Origin: Ulva prolifera
Taxonomy: Eukaryota; Chlorophyta; Ulvophyceae; Ulvales; Ulvaceae
DNA length: 64,000 bases
Assembly (NCBI GenBank): GCA_023078555.1
Contig: CM041199.1
Span: forward strand, 3,096,513-3,160,512
Reading direction: 5' to 3'
Positions 44,753-56,948 of the stretch are shown piece by piece. Each line of letters starts with the position of its first letter. The first letter of the stretch is position 1. Both the position numbers and the translations under genes were made by a program. Under the pieces are notes generated by a model. The model did not search any database. It saw nothing but the letters and a program-made list of their open reading frames with translations, and was not told the origin of the DNA.

Positions 44753-45760
44753 TGCCGTATCTGGTGATGGTCAGATCTGCCATGTCCACTAACCCTGCAG
44801 CAATGCAGATTCACGCACTAACAGTGGACTACTATAGCCTGTAATGTCTGGTCCGCACCTCTGCGCACGTTGATGCACATGTTGCATACTATGCATATGC
44901 CTAGTAGGCAGCAGATCAGTGAGCGTAAGCCAGATTCGTATGGGGAATCGCGACTCTGTCTGATTGTTGATATCTGTGATACCTGCATTCAAGCAGGCTC
45001 TCTAGCCTCAAGGCCAACGCTGTCTTGCCATGTATGCCTCTGTTTTGGCACACTAGAGCCCTGGTGGCTATTGCGGGACGCATGGGAGATGCCCTAAAGT
45101 ATGTACGCACATGCATAGGCAAGGAAATGTCGTTAGAAGTTGCTGTGTAGTCTAGTTGACTGTGTGCATGGCATGCATATGAATGCATAGGTCTGATTTG
45201 GTCTGTGCAAAGAGTCATGGCAGTTGGGTATTTGATTGCATATAGGTAGACTGTAGAAGGTGAACACTATCGTGTTCACTGAGCTCCCGATGTCATGACA
45301 GGCAACCCACCAATTCTGCATGCGTCGCTTGCTCTGAGCCCATGCGGACGGATCCTAGCCGACCCAACCCCGCGCCACGCGCTTGTCGATCGAAATGGCC
45401 AATATGTTCATGAGGCGCCAGAATTGGTCCAACATGCCCGATCAGAATCTAAATACATGTGATTTCTCGGTCATGACCATGGAGGCATCCACCGCCACAG
45501 CCACCTACACTCACGCCATTCGAGTTTGTCATGACACACTCAGACACAGATAGGCATTGCAGGGAATACATGATAGTGACATCAGTGCACGGGTGTCACT
45601 TGTACGGATGTAGTGTACCCAAGCCTCATGAGATGCGACAGAGCTGCACCATCGGCCTGAGCTCAAGCGCATGCATACTGCAACCGCCTGCCCCGCTAGC
45701 GCTGTTCATGGCACCGCCTGTGACGCACGTAGCATGCGCCACAGGGACACGTTGAGGCTG
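44753..45760. repeat. Downstream module DM1, copy C
   Basis: Homologous to 23510-24700 by ordered blocks. Shared TAGCCTGT and ATGTCTGGTCCGCA lie near 44834. No gene. Confidence 0.6.
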
Positions 45761-46038
45761 GGAGCAGCACAGGCATAGCTTGCAGCACCAAAACACGCCA
45801 TTTATTTTTGCAATTCCACGCCACAATGTGGCAACCACCGCCGCACATGGCGCACACCAAACAAATCAGTGTGGCAGCCACCGGTACCCACCACCGGCAC
45901 GCCGGTTTACCGATTGGGCGCCCAATCGGTAAATCACCCAGCATGCACAGCACACATGGCATGCAAGCACCCACGCAAACACATGTCAACCCGTGCGCCG
46001 CCACCGATACCCACACACTTATGCTGGCGGCCCAGCCG

Positions 46039-46079
<41 letters not shown>

Positions 46080-46159
46080 CATTCTCTGCCATTCACTGCA
46101 GTGAAGGGTCACGGCGGCTACGTGTGACAGGAGCGTGTGGGTTGAGGGGTGCGGGTGTG
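45761..46159. other. Intergenic, with long poly-G tract
   Basis: No gene. It contains a 37-base G run (46041-46077) and a short inverted repeat, GATTGGGCGCCCAATC, at about 45913-45928. Confidence 0.6.
46041..46077. repeat. G37 homopolymer
   Basis: 37 consecutive G on the plus strand, following CCGCC. The exact length may be unreliable from sequencing. Confidence 0.9.
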
Positions 46160-47055
46160 TATCGATATCACAAGGACCAATGCAAGAGGTCAGGTATGTT
46201 TGGCAGCAAGTCGGGCAGCACCGCGAAAGAAGCAAACAGACAAAGCAAACACCCAGCCACCTACGCATGCGACACCCACCACGCCCAGAAAACCCATCAC
46301 CGGCGTAGCAAACGACACAGATCCGCAGACCGCCCAGCACACATCCACACACCTATACACGCACGCACAGACTCCACGGCCCACACACAACAACACAACC
46401 GCCAACACCACAGCCCGCCGCCGCCCACCATGGCCGCCCGATTGCCGGGGGCCGCCCTAGCCGCTAGGGCGGCCCCAAAACCCATCCCCACCCCCCGAGC
46501 CACAGCACACCACGCCAGCCCGAGACACCGCTGCGCAGCCTCGCTGGCCCACGCCACACCGTAACCAGGGCAATGCATCGCCCATGCCGTCTCCGCAATC
46601 CCTGCACATGCAAACGAAGGCATACCGCACGCCCACCGGACCCGGCCTAGCTGGAGTCAGAGGCCATCGGTTGGTGGCGTCAAGCGGACAGGGCTCCCGA
46701 GGGGCACCTCACCGCTCAGGCCGGTTAAGCGGCGAGAGATCATCAGACGGGACCGTGCTTCCCGCCAAAACCGCCTTGCTCGCGTGACGTGCCATCAGCG
46801 GAGCTGCGGCGCGCACCAAGCGCGCCACTGCACGACAGAGCGACGTTGAGAGATCGCGCATTGAGTTCTCCAAGAATCGCCGCTGAGAGGCCGCCCCAGA
46901 CCCTGCAGCCACATCCGCAAGCCTGTTTAGGAATGCAAAGGCGGCCGGGCCAACACGGCCGTACGTCTCGTGCAACAGCTGGACCAGCGTGAACGCGCCC
47001 GCGCCGGCCCGGCCGTAGATTTCGCGTTTGCGCCGGTCGGCGGCCACAGTGTGTG
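46160..47055 (-). mobile_element. LINE-A, longest copy, with C-terminal ORF
   Basis: On the minus strand a frame (47047-46709) encodes DRRKREIYGRAGAGAF, then YGRVGPAAFAFLNRLADVAA, then SMRDLSTSLCRA, and stops at 46709. It is followed by a GC-rich untranslated part that contains the 5' block of LINE-A copy 1 (GATGATCTCTCGCCGC) and ends in a mutated LINE-A 3' end near 46165. This ties the LINE-A fragments to a retrotransposon ORF. The peptide resembles the end of algal LINE reverse transcriptase proteins from memory. 5'-truncated and not active. Confidence 0.65.
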
Positions 47056-47540
47056 TGGACGTTGTTCAATGCTCGGCAGCCGTGACCGGGTTTGACGTGG
47101 CTCGGTCATCGATGGCGTTGGTGCTTGTGCGTTGCAATGCCCGCATGCGGTGCTATAGCTGCCGACCTCTCCGGCGTTGTCCGTGTCACACACGCTCCCC
47201 ACACCTGGGGCGCCGGCTAGAAAATTCACATGCGCAGACAAACACAAGCCCTTGCCCTGCAAGATCGGGAGTCCCGATGCGGAACGTTGGCGTTGTGTGC
47301 ATACGTATGCGAGGGGGGGGAATTTTTTTTTTTTGGCCAGAGAAATGACTCAAGTGAGCGTGACGCCTGGTGGGTGTCAGGGTGCGAAGCGCCGCCGCTG
47401 TAGGTGCTAGCGTTGAAGGCACGTCCACATCCTGTGATGTGTTCACATGTGCCTACTGGATTCATCAAGCCGCGGCGGAGGGAGACGCTGTATTCGAGGT
47501 GTGCGTGTGTGGATGGGGCGAGGCTGATTCGATCGCAGCA
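47056..47540. other. Intergenic, no supported gene
   Basis: No convincing frame. A G-run and T12 tract lies at about 47312-47334. Confidence 0.4.
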
Positions 47541-47810
47541 GTTTGTTTTCTCCCGTTCACTCTTTTGTAAACACTGAAACCGAATATCATCCGAATCACA
47601 ACCACACTCACAACTCAGTCCGGCAGGATCGCGTCCTCCAGGCCCGCATCATACCGCAACCCCTGCTCCCGAGAGATGACAAGCCCAGACTTCCGATACA
47701 TATCTCCAGAGATATCCGCATTGCCACGCTGCAATGACACCGACAACACCCGCACCGCCCACTGGACACACGCGCCTTCCCCAATCGCAGCATGTGCATC
47801 AGCGTTCACT
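47541..47810. mobile_element. LINE-B with internal inversion
   Basis: 47541-47570 is a plus-strand LINE-B 3' end (TTTTCTCCCGTTCACTCTTT then TGTAA). Immediately after it, 47571-47810 is the minus-strand part that normally precedes that end (ACACTGAAACCGAATATCAT, then the ORF end DAILPD, GLRYDAG and SVSLQRGNAD). The two pieces are adjacent but in opposite orientation. Confidence 0.7.
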
Positions 47811-48349
47811 TCATATACTGTAGTAGAGATTGTTTGCTGGATTTGTCTGCAACGGGGTTACTCTTCTGCACCGCTAATTCAGATCATCTATGCCTGATGA
47901 GCAAAACACACGTCCTCACCCTGCGTGACGTGCGCAGAGTTGTGTCGCGGGCGGCAGAGAGTGCGTAGACGCACATGAATTCAAAGCAAAATTGGCGTCG
48001 CGGTCAGAATTGGCACGTGGCCGCCCGTGAATACGAAGTGCGTTCGCCGCTGATGCGACCTCGGGCCGGGGCCGGCCGAGTTCTACCATACGGTTTTGTT
48101 GCACAGGTCTGAGCCAGCCTCAGAACACATGGCCTTCAGACGCCATGTCAGGCACCATGTGCACATGTGGCCGCAGCTGCAGACTCTGCATCGGATCGCC
48201 AATCACATCCCATAGACCTGTTCACAAGCCTGCGCATGCCATGACCAGTGGTCGACCAAGCCCACCATTTTAGCTGTCATGATGCCGTGGTCTGAGTTTG
48301 TACCAGCTTCTCCGCACATGCAGCACTGACATACGCTAGAGCATGCCAT
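47811..48349. other. Intergenic, no supported gene
   Basis: I see no gene or repeat. Confidence 0.4.
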
Positions 48350-48413
48350 TGCTGTTGATTCGGATGAGATTCGGTTTCAGTGTTTGTTTTCTCCCGTTCA
48401 CTCTTTTGTAAAC
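48350..48413 (+). mobile_element. LINE-B 3'-end fragment
   Basis: GATTCGGATGAGATTCGG followed by TTTCAGTG and the TCTCCCGTTCACTCTTTTGT end. No clear target duplication found. Confidence 0.7.
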
Positions 48414-48705
48414 CCATATATGCATCCTGGACCTTTGTCCGGGGCCAATTGGTGGCAAGCCAGGTCATGTGTCATTGTCAATACTAGATCTGTGACGTAG
48501 CACAAAACCCTCAGGGACTTTAAGCTTATTTTAGATACCCGTGCAGCCTGCCAGGTCGCCTGCCAGGTCGTGCGGCTTGTCCGCGGATGATATCCAGCAA
48601 AGGCAACAAAGGCGCGCACACTCTCTGGTATCACTCTGCCAGGACTTCCACACACACCGTGACTCTGAGCATCTCGAGAGCTCGAGCGTTTATCCTCAGG
48701 ACTCT

Positions 48706-49500
48706 CACTACAAGGATCTCGACTGCCCTGTGCGTGCAGTTGGGGCAGTTTTTGACTGGGAGCTTGGTGCTGATCTCGGACGTATGGGACAGATCTGTCT
48801 AGATATATGGGCACTATTGCTAGCGCCCTTGGGCTGCTCCTGGCATGGGGCAGATGCGATCAACTGCGCGATCCAGCCCAATACGGGATAGACTTCAGTA
48901 ACGCGAACGCCATTCAACTAATAAATATACTGTCTTTCTTGTAGCAGGACAAAGTGCGTGAAACGGCGCTGGCTCGGCGCATTGGGCGGTGCGTGACGAA
49001 CAGCACCAAGCATGTTTGGTGAACAGTACTTGTGGCAGGAGGACGATTGCGACCTGGTTTCGACGCACGGTATTGATACAGATGATAGCAAAGTGTATGC
49101 ACACTACCAGGCTTTGTACGCAGCGTTGTCTCGCATCTTCTGATCATGCCGAGAGATGCATCGGTTGCTCGCGGCTGGTACATGCAACGATGCCATAGAT
49201 CTGGACGGCGACAGCGGCCACAATCTTGCCCAATAAGTTGTTGTACTGTTACATCATTACTTTGACAACAGTTGCGTGTTTGCTTGCGTTTGTACTGCGC
49301 TAATGAGCTTTTTACAGGCTTGTAAAGGCTGTGGCAGCCCTGTGTGATTGAGCACCAAGAGGAGCATGATTGTGTGCTTAATGAATTGTGGGATGCAAGA
49401 GTACATGGCATACTGACACTTTTGCTCGAATATGGGGCACATCTCCCGAAAATGGGGCAGAAACATCACATAATACTATTTGGGGCAGAAAACAATGCAC
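48706..49500. promoter_or_regulatory. E2 left end and subterminal motifs
   Basis: CACTACAAG at 48706-48714. TGGGGCAG recurs at about 48739, 48847, 49455 and 49482, with a related TGGGGCACA at 49433. These match the TGGGGCTG/CAGCCCC and TGGGGCACC motifs near the right end. They are likely binding sites for an element-encoded protein, by analogy with En/Spm. Confidence 0.6.
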
Positions 49501-50050
49501 TGCAATGGTGAGGATCAGCAAGCACTACATTATGGCATGGCCTGCTGCAGCATGGCTGTACAGGCATGATAATCAGAGCATCGTGTTGAATTCAAGCTTG
49601 TTCAATTTACACTGTACTCAGCCGGCCTGAGATGGCCTTCTCATAAAGACCGTACGTTCAGTGGTCGGACCTGCACAAGGTAGATAAAGGCTACCATAAA
49701 GAATAGAGAAGAACCACCTACATGAAAAACATTGAAAGAGCGATGGACACATCTTACTTCTTGTGCTGGAGCCGTGAAGATGTTCTCACTCTCTGCACAC
49801 TCGAAGAGCTCAATCTTGGCATGGGTTATGTCTCACGGCTGAACTGACAATGGACTCTAACTGCACTACACTGCACGAATGTGGAGCATACCTTTGCGCA
49901 TGGAAGGTCGAGATCAGTGTCTGTAACCACCTTCGCTGCATGTGGCTGACCTGCATGTCAAGTTATGTCTGTACATTGCTAAAGCTGGTATCAAAGAAGC
50001 AGTCGGCGAATGTGTGGCTGTACGAAGTAGCTGCCATGACACACCATATA
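49500..50050. other. E2 interior, no supported gene
   Basis: Nothing convincing beyond chance frames. It probably belongs to the 3' side of the accessory gene. Confidence 0.35.
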
Positions 50051-50052
50051 TG

Positions 50053-53000
50053 TCATACCACACACCCATGCACGGTCTGTGATAGTAGAGCCATTGCATC
50101 AAAAAGAGCAGCACTGGCCCTCACAGTAAATACAAACTCCGATCCACTACTGGGCGACAGTGTGATGAGAATGTACGTACCTACGAGAGGGTGTGTTGGA
50201 GTTGCTAAATTGCCGTGGATCCGCACGGCAGTTGCTGCACCCCGGGTGAGCTTCGCAGGCAAGGCTGTGGCGGCACGCTTGAGTGCCCCAGTCGCCTTGG
50301 CCTGCACAAATCTGCTCGGAGCTGCAATTGGCTCGATGTTCTCCCTGCCTCTGGAAGTTTGTCTCTGCACGTGCAAAGGTGGGGTGTCACACAGCATGGC
50401 GTGGTTGATGCCAAAGGGGACTGGAAAATTAATGAGGTAACAATCGTGTGTGGGGCACAGCATGCGACAGGTCGTACGAGAAGATCACAACCTACACATT
50501 TACTAGATGCTCGCGCAATGATCCAACTTCCAGAACTTCTATACCAGATCTGGTCGCACCTCAACATGCGCGCTCCCTTGCTTACCATCAGACGGAGCCG
50601 CTGCAGGTCGCTTGTATTTGGCCTGTCCCGCAAGCATGCGACGCTGAGCCGGATTCATCGGTCCTATGTGCTGTAGGATGCGCTGGGGGCACACTGACTC
50701 GAGCGGCGCTACATTGGGTAGCGAGGGCTCCGCGGGAAGGGCGGTGGGGGCGGCATCGGCAATACTGCTAGCTGTGGCCAGATGATATTGGCGCTGAGCC
50801 GCCATCGGCACCACCGGCACAGCGACCCGCACGGCCGCCACAGGGTCGACATGCATGGATCCCGGCACCTGACTGCCAGGGACTGCTCCCGCTTGCATAG
50901 TTGCAAGTGTCGCTGTGAACATGGCTGCCATTGCATTCACATCGAATCCGGGGGGGGCAGTACTAGTGGGAAGCATCTTTGCTATTGCCTCCATTGCTGC
51001 CGTATGTAAAGACGTGTTGTGATTCTGGGATACGGGTACTGACGTCTGATGGCCTTCAGAGTGGTCGTGAGAGACCTCCTGATCCTGTGCATCATACGGT
51101 TGGACTGCAGACATTGGCGTTGGGGCTATGTATGGTGGCACACCGTGTTGATCTGCATTAGTCAAGCCAGAGCCAAAGCTACACCCTGTAGAGGCGTCAA
51201 AACCGGCTGAAGGGGACAGCTCCGCTTCCGCAGCCAAGGTGGGGAAAGCCATCCGCACGTCAAAGCGTGTAACCCGTGCCGCTGCATTAATTGAGTCCTC
51301 TATGGGTGGATACTTCTCCTGGGTGGGGAGGGGCAATTGTTTAGCATCTTCTTCTGTGACGACATCCATGTGAGTCCGCACCGCATCATGAACAAAGTCC
51401 TCGTCGCTACCACCTACACCAGGTAGGTCAAAACTCTCCGGCAAGTCGCCGGCCATGTCACCGACAGTACTTGACGCATGTTGCGCAGCGGCGGGCAAAG
51501 GAGCAGAGAACTGCTCGAAGCTGATAGGCATCGTGTCGTCTGGAAATCCCGCCTGTTGGCACTGTGCACTCAGGTTGGCGCCATTGGTGCCCTGCTCCAT
51601 AAGGTGATCTGCCTGCACGAGGACTATGTTCGCAGACGCGCATGCATGATACCGGGGCATGGATGTGATAGACACGACTGCATTCAAGAGTGATGGCAAG
51701 CATGGCTACCAGCACAAGTTGCACCTGGGGCTCTTCAGCCACTTCCTTGGCCTCCTCAATTCCTAGCCACAAATCAATGCAGTTGTCATAATACAAGGCC
51801 ACAGCGGGACACAGCGGCACCGACTGGACCGCTTTAGTCTTTGTTGTTGTGTTCTCACGTGCCGTCTGGAATGCATCTTGGTCATACTGCCCTTCATCTG
51901 CATTGACATCTGGCTCGGACTCTGCCTCATGCAGTTGGCATTCGGCCACGAGCTTCCTCTTGTCATCGTTGCTGCACTGCAGTCGTGCCAACATGCGCTC
52001 TGAAGCCTTGCACATCTGGAGGGGTGTTGTCACGGTCCACAAATGTTCGGTAAACATGCTCATGGTGTACGCGGCATCTCCATGGAACAGCAAGTCAACT
52101 CGCGGCAGCGACGTCGTCCACGACATGATTGCTGATGGAGTCAGCGTCCATTCAACGTCGTGCCTGCTGGTGGAGTCTGGTACAATTTTCTTGACAGCCG
52201 GTGGTGCGGTGAGCATGCTTTTGGGGGACACCCAGCCGCAGAAATGATCACCTGTGCTGGTCTTCATCTGCTCTGCGAATATGTCTATCCAATCAGCAGT
52301 CAGCTTCAGCATGGCCTGCAGTACTTTCGAGGTTGGTTGATACCATGTCACAGTTGGGAATGTACATGTGCAGTGTGGCTTATGGCTGGCCAGAGTGTCG
52401 GCGCGGCCGTGCCTGCGGGCAGAGCAACATACTTAGCAACAAGGGGTCATGTAATCTTGGATGTTGCATACTACCTTCGGTGCCCGTATGGAAACTGCCT
52501 TGATAAATGCGTACAACTTTCGTGCTAGCTGGTCGCCGCTGTTGATGCTTCTGCCGCTACAGCCTTTGCGGACAATCTGAACCTGCTCTCGGAAGCACCC
52601 TGGCAGTGGCAAGGAGGGCTCATCGTTGTAAATACTGCTTTCTGCCGCAGGCTGTGCACAGCTACCGATTGCATCTTCCTCGTTGACAAGTGCATCCGTG
52701 ACCGGATCCATTCCGGACGCTTCTGTGATACAAACGAAAATCAGGAAATGTGTCATCAAGGCTGCCCTTCCACGTCCCCTGAGCTCAGATGTGAACCTAC
52801 AGACGACCTTGTCGCTGATACGTGTGTACACGCAGAGAAGCACTATACTTATAGCAGCAACACTGAGGCAATCTCGGAAGCATTACCTAGAGAGCTCACT
52901 TTGTCGCGCGGATGCCATTTTCGTGACACCTGCTACCTCTCTGCCACGTGCAAGCCTCTGTGTCTCGCCATAGCATGAAAGCGCGAGTAAAGTGTTTAAG

Positions 53001-54072
53001 CTCCTGATATCACTCTCGTTGAGGTCCTGCTTTGTACAACGTCTCAAACGGACAAAGCCACAAAGCCACTCACATACTACGGAGTCCACACCGGATATTC
53101 ATCCACCGAACAACATCATGGCAACTTGAGACCAAACCAGGTGGGGAATGGAATTTACCTTCATGAACCTGCTTGAAGTTAGTTTCTCACGCAGCTTCCT
53201 CTTTGCGACTAACTGACCAGGCAAAAACGCTCGTTCGTCTGGACTCCAGTAGACTGCTGCCTTAGGTAAAGGTGCCTGCGGTTTCTGGACGTCCTGCGAC
53301 CCTTGCTTGTTCTTCTCCAATGTCTTCTTCGCGTCTTGCGTGTCCTCTATCTCATAAAATTTCTCATCCACTGCTGCGTGCAGGAATATTTTGGAAAGTT
53401 TTGCTGGCACGAAGCACTCCGATGCCAGTCCCGCCATAAACATTGCCGGATCCTGTATACAATTGCATCAGATGACAGTCTCGTCATGGCTTCATAGTGG
53501 ACACATTGCAGTAAGCGAATGCCAGCATATCCCAAGGCATGACAGTGGATGACAGAGAGCATAAAGCTTCGCAAAGCAGTGGCTGCCACAGAGGTGCATG
53601 GCAACAGCTGCAATAACGAGAAGCCCGCCTCTGTTTTCGCTTTTTGCGCCACTGCCTTGGGCTTGCTTTTGCCACGGCCATTCTTCTTCGTAGTCAGTCG
53701 CAGATCATACTCGCCGGCAGAAATGGTGCTTCCAACGACTACCGTCAAATCGGAGTGGACGTCCTCCGCAGCTTCCAGCTTCAGCGCGTAAACCCGCTCC
53801 ATTATTTTGCGAAGACTTACCTGCCGCTTATCCGTACTCCCTTCCACACTGTACTCCTTTGTTGCAGCCTTGCCGACATCTCTGAGGAGGCCCCCTATGA
53901 CTTCCTCAGCATGCTCACGACGGTCCGGCAGAACAGGCAAGGGACGACTAGTGTAACATTCGGCCTTCCCCAGTTTTTTCCCGTCTACATGAACATGTAT
54001 AAACTTGATCGCCCGAGTGCCCCACAGGTCGGTGCGTACAGCGTGGCTAGTCATGTTCACGAAATTGTACAC
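50053..54072 (-). CDS. E2 accessory protein gene (multi-exon, unknown function)
   Basis: Minus-strand exons inferred from GT..AG borders and continuous frames: 54072 to about 53500 (MYNFVNMTSHAVRTDLWGTR...; includes KKNGRGKSKPKAVAQK); about 53453-53158 (DPAMFMAGLASECF..., donor AAG|GTAAAT); about 52721-52474 (ASGMDPVTDALVNEED..., donor AAG|GTAGTA); about 52310-51690 (AMLKLTADWIDIFAEQM...); about 51623-50540 (ADHLMEQGTNGANL..., a long Ala/Pro/Gln-rich region with MEAIAKMLPTS and NPAQRRMLAGQAKYKRPAAA); and possibly a final exon near 50.4-50.1 kb (FVQAKATGALKRAATALPAK). The donor of the first exon is unclear. The product is low-complexity with basic patches, so a DNA-binding accessory role is plausible from position, not from a recognised domain. 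It is transcribed away from the transposase gene, with the 174-bp array between them. Confidence 0.5.
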
Positions 54073-55156
54073 TGCTTCATATGTACCACAAGCCCTCGAC
54101 CATCGTCAAATCTTTCCGCCGGGGTGTGATATCTCGGTTCAATCCGGGACCGTACAGCGAGGGTGAAGCCTGGCGCTGTGGGTTTGACTTGATGCCACGC
54201 GTGTCCACGGCGCGTACGTGGCTTGCAGTGTCGCGAGATGACAGAACAAGCGCCGTCGTTTTGGTGCGACAGGAAAAATCATCAAGGTGTACCCCACCTG
54301 TCGGCGTGCCATCTACCTATGCTGGTGTGCAATTGGCTATCAACGATGCCTCGTTGAGTTCGATACCTGAGGGTAGCGGTGGTTGCGTTCAGCTCGATTG
54401 GGGGCCACGCTACAGCGATGTGTACAGATGTCCTAGACCACCTTTAATCCTGTAATGACCGTTTCGTTTAGTGTCTATGTTGAGAATGTGTACAGTGACC
54501 TGACGCAATGTTCGTGTGTGCATCGACACGGTGATGTGAAACGACACTGCTTGTACAGGTGGGCCGAAGAGACGCCTTGACACGCGCATCAGCCAACCTG
54601 CGCACTTAACACTGCTGGTTAATGATGTTGCCTTGTTTGATAAGGCTCGACTCACCCGGAGATACGTCGACTTCCAGAGCTCTGGCTAGGTTCCATGTTG
54701 ATAGCCCATATCCAAGATCATACCCACCTTTCGCTTGTACGTGCTCGATGGGGAATTCCATATTGCGCTGGGGAGACCTGCGAGTGGGATGCAGCCAGCC
54801 CGTGGTGCCCGCTCACCACGTTTGTACCCAATGAGGTGTTGGTTATCGACTGATGTGTTGGCTATCCACTGTAACAGCGACTCTCCTTTGAAACCTTGCT
54901 AATATGCCTGCAGCTGCAGTAGGAAGAAAAGCTAGACTTGAATAGACAGGGAGGAGTAGTGTCTTATCGTTAGTTGACCTCAAGATGACAACAACGGTCC
55001 AATCGGTCGTATTGCATCCTGACCAAGCAGTAATAAGCTCAGCATGGCACAGAAACCGAGAAAAGCAAAGTCTGTGTTCAGACACTGCTACGGAATGATC
55101 TACTGTCCTCGTCCGCAACTGAGCAGATTTGGCGACGTGGCTAGAAAGTGCTGCTC
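54073..55156. other. E2 spacer upstream of the accessory gene
   Basis: No supported gene. Probably part of the region that drives the two divergent genes. Confidence 0.35.
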
Positions 55157-56592
55157 GATCGGCTACCGACGTATCGCAGCAATTGCTGCCAGGCATGTGT
55201 ACCAATCAGAGCCTCATACCCATTGCCTGACCTGGAAAAACATGTGCTCTGCACAATTTCAGCTTCACTGCTGCGCTGCAGCTCACAGGACTCCGGCGCC
55301 GGGTGTCCGGAGGGCGATTTCTGGCACTGCTGATCGGCTACCGACGTATCGCAGCAATTGCTGCCAGGCATGTGTACCAATCAGAACCTCACACCATTTG
55401 CCTGACCTGTCAAACATGTGCTCTGCACCATTTCAGCTTCACTGCTGCTCTCCTGCTCACAGGACTCCGGCGCCGGGTGTCCGGAGGGCGATTTCTGGCA
55501 CTGCTGATCGGCTACCGATGTATCGCAGCAATTGCTGCCAGGCATGTGTACCAATCAGAACCTCACACCATTTGCCTGACCTGTCAAACATGTGCTCTGC
55601 ACCATTTCAGCTTCACTGCTGCTCTCCTGCTCACAGGACTCCGGCGCCGGGTGTCCGGAGGGCGATTTCTGGCACTGCTGATCGGCTACCGATGTATCGC
55701 AGCAATTGCTGCCAGGCATGTGTACCAATCAGAACCTCACACCATTTGCCTGACCTGTCAAACATGTGCTCTGCACCATTTCAGCTTCACTGCTGCTCTC
55801 CTGCTCACAGGACTCCGGCGCCGGGTGTCCGGAGGGCGATTTCTGGCACTGCTGATCGGCTACCGACGTATCGCAGCAATTGCTGCCAGGCATGTGTACC
55901 AATCAGAACCTCACACCATTTGCCTGACCTGTCAAACATGTGCTCTGCACCATTTCAGCTTCACTGCTGCTCTCCTGCTCACAGGACTCCGGCGCCGGGT
56001 GTCCGGAGGGCGATTTCTGGCACTGCTGATCGGCTACCGATGTATCGCAGCAATTGCTGCCAGGCATGTGTACCAATCAGAACCTCACACCATTTGCCTG
56101 ACCTGTCAAACATGTGCTCTGCACCATTTCAGCTTCACTGCTGCTCTCCTGCTCACAGGACTCCGGCGCCGGGTGTCCGGAGGGCGATTTCTGGCACTGC
56201 TGATCGGCTACCGATGTATCGCAGCAATTGCTGCCAGGCATGTGTACCAATCAGAACCTCACACCATTTGCCTGACCTGTCAAACATGTGCTCTGCACCA
56301 TTTCAGCTTCACTGCTGCTCTCCTGCTCACAGGACTCCGGCGCCGGGTGTCCGGAGGGCGATTTCTGGCACTGCTGATCGGCTACCGATGTATCGCAGCA
56401 ATTGCTGCCAGGCATGTGTACCAATCAGAACCTCACACCATTTGCCTGACCTGTCAAACATGTGCTCTGCACCATTTCAGCTTCACTGCTGCTCTCCTGC
56501 TCACAGGACTCCGGCGCCGGGTGTCCGGAGGGCGATTTCTGGCACTGCTGATCGGCTACCGATGTATCGCAGCAATTGCTGCCAGGCATGTG
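55157..56592. repeat. 174-bp tandem array in E2 (about 8.2 copies)
   Basis: GATCGGCTACCGA recurs at 55157, 55332, 55506, 55680, 55854, 56028, 56202, 56376 and 56550. The period is 174 bp after a first unit of 175. Units are nearly identical; most changes are CGACGTATC/CGATGTATC. Each holds a CCAATCAGA box. Since 174 is divisible by three, long frames stay open in more than one frame (for example 55044-56681 and 55303-56598). These are artefacts of the period. Confidence 0.94.
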
Positions 56593-56948
56593 AGGTGAAC
56601 CCATGCACCAGAAATAGGTGGCAGCGAAAGGTATTGCGGCTTGTAGGACGGTCTGGGCTGCAGGGCACACCTGTGAGGTAGGTGTGAGTGTGGACGCTTA
56701 CAACCACGACCTTGCTGTTGAAGCCTCGCATTTGTTAACACGCCTGAAGTCAACAACACAACCCCGTCCGGTCGAGTGGCGGACCCCTCACTGATGCCAT
56801 ATGAGGGTGCAGCACCTCTGCAATAGCGCACCCCTCCGATGTACCCACAGCTGTTTGTCCATTACACACCAGTATTGCATTTGTTTTGAGTACGGAACGG
56901 TTGCGACGCAATAAATATACAAGTCAGCAAATTACTGTTACCTCGATC

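Noticed and set aside
48706-49530. Alternative E2 left ends at other CACTA sequences (49523, 49864)
   Set aside because: Only 48706 shares the CACTACAAG start and the wider 18/24 match with the right end.
55157-56592. Possible CRISPR array
   Set aside because: The units are contiguous 174-bp repeats with no unique spacers, and the context is eukaryotic.
55044-56681. 545-residue repetitive open frame (and a second long frame at 55303-56598)
   Set aside because: Produced by a 174-bp repeat whose period is a multiple of three. Two different frames stay open over the same DNA, and neither has coding features.
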